Of a stretch of 64,000 nucleotides of DNA, positions 58,934-64,000 are shown in pieces. Every line of letters starts with the position of its first letter. Positions within the stretch are counted from its first letter, which is position 1. The position numbers and the translations under genes are program-made. The stretch comes from JACKDW01 sp964621785 (GTDB lineage Bacteria; Myxococcota_A; Polyangia; Nannocystales; Nannocystaceae). The stretch spans positions 22,673 to 86,672 of the forward strand of contig CAZUPD010000016.1 in the NCBI GenBank assembly GCA_964621785.1. Reading direction: 5' to 3'. The notes under the pieces were generated by a model, which did no database searches, was not told the origin of the DNA, and worked only from the letters and a program-made list of their open reading frames with translations.

Positions 58934-60259
58934 CTAGTCGTGGGTGTAGTAGACCGGTGCGCCGTCGAGACCAAGGGATTTGGCTTTTTCCCAGTACCGA
59001 TCGAACCGCGGGACCGCTGCCAACCTCGGCGGCCGCTCGGGGTCGACGGTGCGGATGAAGTGGGGCATCGACTCGGTGTCGCCCGTGAACCCGAGGCGGT
59101 CGAACAGGGCTACGACCTGTTTGTGCGCAAGTGTCTGCGGAGCTCGGGTCCAGCGCACGGCGACACTCTCGACCAATGCTTGGGCAAACCTTCGGAGGTC
59201 GCGCCCCTCGCGAAACTGACTGAACTCCGAGCCGCCAAATGCCCCGGTCAGGGGAGCCTTGACATGGGAACGTGATGTTTCAGACAGGTCGGGGAGCTTG
59301 TCGAGTTGCATCTGCACCCAACCCGCATAGCCGGCAAGCGGCGTGCTGCGTGAAAGATCGCTGAGCCAGTAGGTACTCTCGCAGGTGCATTGAACCGATT
59401 TTTCTGGATCAGCATCCATGTATAGGCATGAGCCTACGTTGTGGCTGAACTGGTCGAGTAGTGGATCGATGACATCTGGGGGGACCTCCCGTACATCGCG
59501 GGTTCGGACGCGTTCGTAGCTGTCCTCGGCGATCCCGGCCAACAACCGGACCCGCGTCCACGACACATCGCCCAGGTCCCATTCGACCCGCGCGTATGGC
59601 TGGCCGTTGGTACCCGTGACAATCTCGGCGATGGTGCCCCGACGGTCGAGTCCAAACCCTTCGGTCTTAACTTTCTCGCCGTAGACCCGTGCACCTACAA
59701 TTAATTTATGTTTGAGCTTACACGGGGTGGCGAGCCTGTCTTGGACAGCCGCGACCAGCGGATCGTCGAGCTCAAATGGCAAAAAACCGCGGCGGCACAC
59801 GGACTGCAACATGTCGGAGAACGACTCAAACCAGTGTATGTCCGCGATCGATTTTGCCTCGCGGGACAGGTATCCGGCGCGGATGATGCCGTGTTCGCGG
59901 ATCAACATCAGGCCGATGCCGCTGTAGAAATTGTCGAGCTGCATCTCCTCGTAGCCCTTGCGCTCACGCCACATCAGGTCGTCGAGCTTCTTCATGCGAA
60001 TCACCCCGCGGGCGCGGTCCCTGGGATCGTCGAGCAAACCGTTGCTGCGCCACGCAAACTCAAAACCGTCGAACTCGGCGTAGAAGTCGACGACCTCGCG
60101 CGGGAGTTTGTGCTCGTCGATCGCGTAGTCGAGCAGCCACTGTTTTTTGAGTGCACGCCCGAGTTTTCGGTACTCGACGCGAACATCCTTGCGCCGACTG
60201 ATCGCCTTGATGCGGTCGCGTACTTGTGTAGCGAGGGTTGTAGAGGTTTCGCCCGCCAT
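58934..60259 (-). CDS. SUKH (SMI1/KNR4-like) domain protein with long C-terminal part
   Basis: A 441-residue cytoplasmic protein. Residues about 25-165 match the SUKH (SMI1/KNR4) fold: LPREVVDFYAEFDGFEFAWR, then VIRMKKLDDLMWR, the strand GIGLMLIREHGIIRAGYL and SIADIHWFESFSDMLQ. SUKH proteins are often immunity proteins against secreted toxins, but many are housekeeping. The remaining 275 residues are unassigned (KLKHKLIVGARVYGEKVKT reads as an SH3-like barrel start). The ATG at 60259 is one base after the stop of the Cys-rich lipoprotein, so both are translated together. Palindromes at 59307 and 59690 lie within it. Confidence 0.75.
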   Translation of the reverse strand: MAGETSTTLATQVRDRIKAISRRKDVRVEYRKLGRALKKQWLLDYAIDEHKLPREVVDFYAEFDGFEFAWRSNGLLDDPRDRARGVIRMKKLDDLMWRERKGYEEMQLDNFYSGIGLMLIREHGIIRAGYLSREAKSIADIHWFESFSDMLQSVCRRGFLPFELDDPLVAAVQDRLATPCKLKHKLIVGARVYGEKVKTEGFGLDRRGTIAEIVTGTNGQPYARVEWDLGDVSWTRVRLLAGIAEDSYERVRTRDVREVPPDVIDPLLDQFSHNVGSCLYMDADPEKSVQCTCESTYWLSDLSRSTPLAGYAGWVQMQLDKLPDLSETSRSHVKAPLTGAFGGSEFSQFREGRDLRRFAQALVESVAVRWTRAPQTLAHKQVVALFDRLGFTGDTESMPHFIRTVDPERPPRLAAVPRFDRYWEKAKSLGLDGAPVYYTHD

Positions 60260-60260
60260 C

Positions 60261-60947
60261 TTATTGCCCCAAACACGCGTAAAGTTCTTCGAACTGCGAC
60301 TCACACCCCTCGACCTCGGGGCGCTCCATCTCGTCGCACGAAAACTGTGGCTCACCACCGGCACAGGCCAGCATCTTGTTGAACTCGAGGCCACACGCGG
60401 CCATGCTGTCGTGGCACCCCGCGATGCACGACTCTTGGTCGGGCGCCCCGCCGGGACAGCCCGCGTCGACGACGAACGGGCAAATTTCTTCGCACGACAA
60501 GCACTCGGCCGGGAACACTTCGGCCGGCTGCCACACGCCACCTTCACACATCAGGAGATTGCAAAACGAACATGGGTCCTCGCAACCCGGGCTGCAAAAC
60601 TCGCCTTCGGTTTCGCAGGGGCTGTTCTCCTCTGGAAACGGATCTTCCGAGCACGGGACGGCGCCAGTGTCCTCGGTGTCGGAGGGGTCGGTTGTGGTTG
60701 TCTCAGTCTCGGTCGTTTCGGTCGCCTCGGTCGCCTCCGAGTCGGTCGCTTCTGTCGTCTCGGTTGTGCCCTCACTGGTGCTCGGATCCGTTGTACTCGG
60801 ATCCGTTGTCGGGCCCTCGGTCGTCTCGGTCCCGGATGTCGTCGCCTCGGTCGTCGCCTCGGTCGTGCCCGTATCTTCCGGGGTACAGGCGAGGGCGAGA
60901 CACATCGTCGCAAGCGCGGACAGGGAACGAGATATTTGCATGTTCAT
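60261..60947 (-). CDS. Cys-rich lipoprotein with Thr/Glu linker
   Basis: A 228-residue lipoprotein: signal from MNMQISRSLSALATMCL to the lipobox LALAC, a Thr/Glu-rich linker of about 70 residues, then about 130 residues holding some fifteen cysteines (SPCETEGEFCSPGCEDPCSF, CLSCEEICPFVVDAGC, SCIAGCHDSMAAC). The pattern is that of disulfide-rich myxobacterial surface proteins; no specific family is recognised. It is coupled to the SUKH gene by a one-base gap, which would be unusual if the two were unrelated. MQISRS at 60941 is an alternative start. Confidence 0.75.
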   Translation of the reverse strand: MNMQISRSLSALATMCLALACTPEDTGTTEATTEATTSGTETTEGPTTDPSTTDPSTSEGTTETTEATDSEATEATETTETETTTTDPSDTEDTGAVPCSEDPFPEENSPCETEGEFCSPGCEDPCSFCNLLMCEGGVWQPAEVFPAECLSCEEICPFVVDAGCPGGAPDQESCIAGCHDSMAACGLEFNKMLACAGGEPQFSCDEMERPEVEGCESQFEELYACLGQ

Positions 60948-61007
60948 GGGGGCTTGATAGCGGCCCCGCCTGCCCGGGTCAAGCATCGAAGGACGTGAAC
61001 GTTCGGG

Positions 61008-61781
61008 CTAGCGCTGGGCGATCCACCAGCCGATACCGACGGTGGTCGCCACCAGTCCGACCGCGGCGCTGACCAGCGCAAGCCGCCGGATTCCGGTCGC
61101 CCGGGGTGCGACGAGGCTATCAAGTGCCTGTGCAAATTGTTCGAGTGTCGACCCGTGTGCGTCCTCGAGAGCGCGACGAAACCCGACCGGAGCCTGCTGC
61201 TCGTCGACGAGTTCCGCGAGCAATCGGGCAAGTGCCACAATATCGTCCTGTGCAGAGCCTGAGGCCTGTACATGGGTTCCAAGGTCACATACGACGATCG
61301 CATCGACGTCCCCCGGAGTTTCTGTGCATACACATGAACTTAGCCGCAACTGCCCGTGGCGCAGACCGTGGCGGTGAAGGGTCGCGAGCACCTCGATCAA
61401 CTGTCCCGCGATCGCGTGCACCCGCGGATAGGGCAGTGGCCCCGTCGCCCGAACGTCCCTCAACGTCGGACCCGGGACGTGGGGAACCACCATGTAGGGA
61501 TGCTGGCCGATACCTCCGAGGTTGAGGAGTTCACGAATCCCGGGGTGACGCACCAGCGACAACTCGCGGCTACGCTGCGACCATGCGATCCGCAATTCGG
61601 GAGTGGGGTCGGCGAGAACAAAGATTTCGACCTCCCGCAGTGTCCCCTGCTCCCGCGCGTGGTACCGGTGGATCAAGCGATCGTTGCCGATACAAATTTG
61701 GATTTCGTAGACGCCGTCGAACACATCCCCGGCGTGGAACTCGGGCAATCGCTCGTCCGTCTGTCCACCGTCTGCGGCCAT
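61008..61781 (-). CDS. Probable pseudokinase with C-terminal membrane anchor
   Basis: A 257-residue protein with the outline of a Ser/Thr kinase fold: DVFDGVYEIQICIGND in the place of the Gly loop, HPGIRELLNLG, VPHVPGPTLRDV, a helix with LIEVLATLHRHGLRHGQL in the position of the catalytic loop, and VCDLGTH for DFG. The catalytic HRD Asp is absent (RHGQL) and the VAxK Lys is not evident, so activity is doubtful. The protein is short of the usual kinase C lobe and ends in a membrane helix (LALVSAAVGLVATTVGIGWW). A signalling scaffold is plausible. Start at the ATG at 61781; longer frames upstream look noncoding. The TGTATCGGCA variant of the palindrome lies at its start. Confidence 0.65.
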   Translation of the reverse strand: MAADGGQTDERLPEFHAGDVFDGVYEIQICIGNDRLIHRYHAREQGTLREVEIFVLADPTPELRIAWSQRSRELSLVRHPGIRELLNLGGIGQHPYMVVPHVPGPTLRDVRATGPLPYPRVHAIAGQLIEVLATLHRHGLRHGQLRLSSCVCTETPGDVDAIVVCDLGTHVQASGSAQDDIVALARLLAELVDEQQAPVGFRRALEDAHGSTLEQFAQALDSLVAPRATGIRRLALVSAAVGLVATTVGIGWWIAQR

Positions 61782-61903
61782 TACCCAAACGATAGCAGAG
61801 ACGGGAAGCCGGCTACGTGGCCGATCAAACTGGTCGACGAATCGACCATCCCCTCCGGTTGTCGCGACCGGATGCCACCGGCTCGTTCGCCCGCGGTTCA
61901 AAA

Positions 61904-61936
61904 TAAAATGCGCGCGGTGCCGACGACCCCGCGCGC
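61904..61936 (-). terminator. Terminator of the OmpA-family gene
   Basis: On the minus strand GCGCGCGGGG and CCGCGCGC enclose a short loop and are followed by ATTTTATTTT, a good rho-independent terminator about 20 bp beyond the stop at 61954. Confidence 0.85.
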
Positions 61937-61953
61937 ACGATCACTGAGAGAGG

Positions 61954-62748
61954 CTAGCTCTTACCGGTCAGCATTTCCTTGAGGCCGGGGATGTTGCCCA
62001 ACTTCGGCATCAAGATGATCTCGATCCGGCGGTTTTGCTGTTTGCCTTCATCGGTTGTGTTGTCGGCGATTGGGTCGAACTCGCCAAACCCGGCGGCGCC
62101 GATATGGTCGGTCGGGAAGCCCTGTTCGATGAGATAGTTGACGACCGACACGGCACGCGCGGTGCTCAGGTCCCAGTTGCTCTTGAAGCGAGCTGTCTTA
62201 ATGGGCACGTTGTCGGTGTGGCCGGCGACCAAGAAGTCGCGGTCCTTGACCTGGGAAAGTGCACCCGAAAGTGTGGTGAGGGTGGCAAACGCCTCTTCTT
62301 TGAGTTCTGTCTTACCCGAGGCAAACAGGATTTCGCTGGCCATCTTGACCACGAGACGACCTTTGCGGAACTCGACCTTGATGGTTCCGGCGTCGACCAG
62401 GGCTTTGAGGCGGGCAAACAGATCGCGGTAGACCTTGAGTTCGGCAAGGCGCTTGGCCTTTTCGGCCCGCAGCTCATCGAGCTCTTTCTTGACGATACCT
62501 GCCTTCTTCGCCAGGTCATCAATTTGTGCGTTGAGATCTTTGATCTCCTGTTGGAGCTCGGCGATCTTGTCCTGAAGAGACTGGTTTTCAGACTCGAGTT
62601 TGGTGTTCTTATCCTTCTCGGCCTGGAGCTCTTTCTTGGTGCGGGCAAGGTTGTCGTTGCACTCGTCGAGTGCGGCTTGGATCTCATCCTTCTCGCACCC
62701 GGTGAGGGCAAACACGGATAACAGCAGGGCGACGGCAGCGCTTCGCAT
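61954..62748 (-). CDS. OmpA-family lipoprotein with coiled coil
   Basis: A 264-residue lipoprotein: signal to the lipobox ALTGC, then a long coiled coil (about 25-110, with LESENQSLQDKIAELQQE), then a C-terminal OmpA/MotB peptidoglycan-binding domain (about 140-255). The domain shows ILFASGKTELKEEAFATL, DFLVAGHTDNVPI, NWDLSTARAVSVVNYLIEQG and FGEFDPIADNTTDEGKQQNR, with the final QNRRIEIIL; Asp and Arg that hold the meso-diaminopimelate are present. Met at 62748 gives a normal signal peptide; upstream Met codons lack a hydrophobic core. It probably links outer membrane to cell wall. Confidence 0.9.
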   Translation of the reverse strand: MRSAAVALLLSVFALTGCEKDEIQAALDECNDNLARTKKELQAEKDKNTKLESENQSLQDKIAELQQEIKDLNAQIDDLAKKAGIVKKELDELRAEKAKRLAELKVYRDLFARLKALVDAGTIKVEFRKGRLVVKMASEILFASGKTELKEEAFATLTTLSGALSQVKDRDFLVAGHTDNVPIKTARFKSNWDLSTARAVSVVNYLIEQGFPTDHIGAAGFGEFDPIADNTTDEGKQQNRRIEIILMPKLGNIPGLKEMLTGKS

Positions 62749-62861
62749 GGAGCGCAGGTTACCCCACACAAGTGTTTTTTTTGATCTTTCATCCCATGGG
62801 GTGGGATAGTGTGAGACAAACGTGGCTAAACTGTGCACAACGTCATGTTTTTACTATCAAA

Positions 62862-64000
62862 ATGGGAAATTCACGCAATCGAAAATCCTCTCGCGCAACC
62901 CCGACGCGCAGCAGTGAACCCGGGATCCCACGCCCGTGGGGCGAATTTCTTGGCGTCGCTCTCCTCGCCGTAGGCGCGCTGACAATCGGCGGTCTGTTCT
63001 CGTTTCAGTTCGGCGATGGGACGCTCATGGGCCCGGTCGGAACCGTGGTCGCAAGCGCGCTCTACAGCGTGTTCGGCATGACCTCGTATCTACTCGCGGC
63101 CGGGGTCCTCGCCCTCGGACTCAAGGCGCTGTTGGGCGACATGGTGGACCTCGACCTCGGCGAGAGCCTCGGGTTTACGGGTGCCACGATCGCGGCCTGC
63201 GTTTTGTTGCATATCACATTCGACGCCCACCGTATCCACGGATACACCGTCGGCGGTCTGCTAGGCGAACTTCTCGGTGAAGTCAGCATCGGTCTGTTTG
63301 ACACCCTAGGCACCTATATCGTCGCCCTTGCGCTGCTGATCACCGGTTTAGTTGCTTCTACACCTTTAACCCTCGACCATCTTCTGTACGCCTCGGCCCT
63401 GTTCGGCAAGGCCGTCGTGACGGGTTGCTCGTATGCTTGGAACCTGACGACCGGCCTGTACCAAGCTCTGCGCCGCGAACAGGATGAAGACGAAGTCGCC
63501 CGCGACGAGGCGTACGACACGGTCGAGGAAGATGAGGAATACGAGGACGAAGAAGCAGACGAGGACGAAGACGACGAGTACGAGTACGAGTACGAAGAGG
63601 GCGAGGAGGACGAAGAGTACGAGTACGAGGAGGATGAAGAAGACGACGAAGAGTACGAGTACGAGGAAGACGAAGCAGAGACTGACGAGGACGAGGAAGA
63701 CGAGCCTGCCCCGAAGAAAAAAACATCTCGCACGTCGAAACGCGCCGCGTCAAAGACCCAGGACAAAAAGTCCAAGGACAAAAAATCCAAAGGCAAACAC
63801 AAGCAGGCCGCTGACGCCGACGAAAATGGTGCACCTCGGAAAAACCGCAAGCTCGAGCGTCCGCGCGAGCTTCCCGAAATTGTTGTGACCGAACCCGAGC
63901 CCAAGCCGGCCGCAACTGCCGAAGCCGTCGACACCGATATCGAGATCAGCGAGCGCGAGGACGACATCGACGAGCCGACCCCGGTCAACGGTGTCGACCG
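62862..64000 (+). CDS. ftsK: FtsK/SpoIIIE-type DNA translocase, N-terminal part (3' end outside window)
   Basis: The frame from ATG at 62862 is open to the right edge (379 codons). The first 190 residues form a membrane domain of about four helices (FLGVALLAVGALTIGGLFSF, TSYLLAAGVLALGLKALL, ATIAACVLLHITFD and YIVALALLITGLV), as in FtsK. Residues about 205-320 are a very acidic Glu/Asp/Tyr linker with repeats of EYEYE, then a Lys-rich segment (KKKTSRTSKR, DKKSKDKKSKGKHK). The motor and gamma domains are not in the window, so the identification rests on topology and linker. Divergent from the OmpA-family gene by about 113 bp. Confidence 0.75.
   Translation, partial: MGNSRNRKSSRATPTRSSEPGIPRPWGEFLGVALLAVGALTIGGLFSFQFGDGTLMGPVGTVVASALYSVFGMTSYLLAAGVLALGLKALLGDMVDLDLGESLGFTGATIAACVLLHITFDAHRIHGYTVGGLLGELLGEVSIGLFDTLGTYIVALALLITGLVASTPLTLDHLLYASALFGKAVVTGCSYAWNLTTGLYQALRREQDEDEVARDEAYDTVEEDEEYEDEEADEDEDDEYEYEYEEGEEDEEYEYEEDEEDDEEYEYEEDEAETDEDEEDEPAPKKKTSRTSKRAASKTQDKKSKDKKSKGKHKQAADADENGAPRKNRKLERPRELPEIVVTEPEPKPAATAEAVDTDIEISEREDDIDEPTPVNGVD

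Larger units (their letters stand above)
3917..59699. repeat. Dispersed 10-bp palindrome TGYANNTRCA, 36 copies
   Basis: Copies were found by eye at 3917, 4778, 4834, 4890, 11454, 15738, 16528, 21792, 22308, 23921, 25463, 29700, 31977, 33123, 33496, 34228, 34570, 35671, 37938, 38638, 39690, 45752, 46884, 47283, 48281, 49434, 50312, 50708, 51957, 54848, 56760, 58004, 58443, 58681, 59307 and 59690. About two would be expected from base composition (A and T near 0.19, G and C near 0.31). Eleven are noncoding. Of 25 in genes, 20 fall in one frame as NNT-GYA-NNT-RCA. Frequent close variants include TGTATCGACA (twice) and TGTCTATACA (twice). The count is manual and may miss some. Confidence 0.8.

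Overview
The window looks like a chromosomal segment of a myxobacterium, most likely of the Nannocystaceae (Plesiocystis/Enhygromyxa/Nannocystis type). Pointers are the high GC content (roughly 60-65%), MYXO-CTERM-like sorting signals, a DUF1552/DUF1592 gene pair, many lipoproteins with Ser/Thr/Asp-rich linkers, DUF4215 cysteine-rich repeats, a eukaryote-like Ser/Thr kinase, and a DUF4157 protein. Both ends are cut: a histidine kinase on the left and an FtsK-like translocase on the right. 100 Ns at 45093-45192 mark an assembly gap inside a 15-bp tandem repeat.

Layout. 1-7.2 kb: a two-component kinase fragment, a small secreted protein, a secreted papain/C39-like protein, a response regulator, a gene-poor decayed stretch with 56-bp tandem repeats, and a large lipoprotein; a shared inverted repeat lies in the control regions of several of these. 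7.4-14.7 kb: housekeeping genes (host-attachment/baeRF-type protein, gyrA, hemL, then the coupled F0 ATP synthase genes atpZ-atpI-atpB-atpE). 14.9-26.6 kb: mostly cell-envelope genes (two degenerate M16 peptidase-like proteins, an LCAT-type lipase, beta-propeller and MAM-like lipoproteins, DUF1552 plus a DUF1592 protein with a CBM2-like tail). 26.6-40.2 kb: a Bpt/ATE aminoacyl transferase, an MBL hydrolase, a CheY-like regulator, an AhpD-PAS-GGDEF-EAL protein, a C-type lectin lipoprotein, an alginate-export-like porin, a DUF4157 putative effector, a lipoprotein MsrA and an EI24/CysZ-like protein. 40.2-48.6 kb: a kinase with PEGA and FG-GAP repeats, a DUF4215 lipoprotein broken by the gap, ExbD/TolR, and a GDPD. 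48.6-52 kb: an overlapping pair of related P-loop NTPases, the second lower in GC, which is the best candidate for an accessory conflict-type module. 52-64 kb: a TetR/SDR pair with two operators between them, tandem DUF2330 MYXO-CTERM proteins, a SUKH protein coupled to a Cys-rich lipoprotein, a probable pseudokinase, an OmpA-family lipoprotein and the start of ftsK.

The strongest unexplained signal is a 10-bp degenerate palindrome, TGYANNTRCA, found 36 times by hand against about 2 expected from base composition. It occurs in intergenic DNA and, within genes, mostly in one reading frame where it forces otherwise rare A-ending codons, which suggests DNA-level selection. A second signal is an 18-bp inverted repeat of the form GGGCAA-N6-TTGCCC near secreted-protein genes in the first 5.3 kb. 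No tRNA, rRNA, CRISPR array, insertion sequence or attachment site was recognised.
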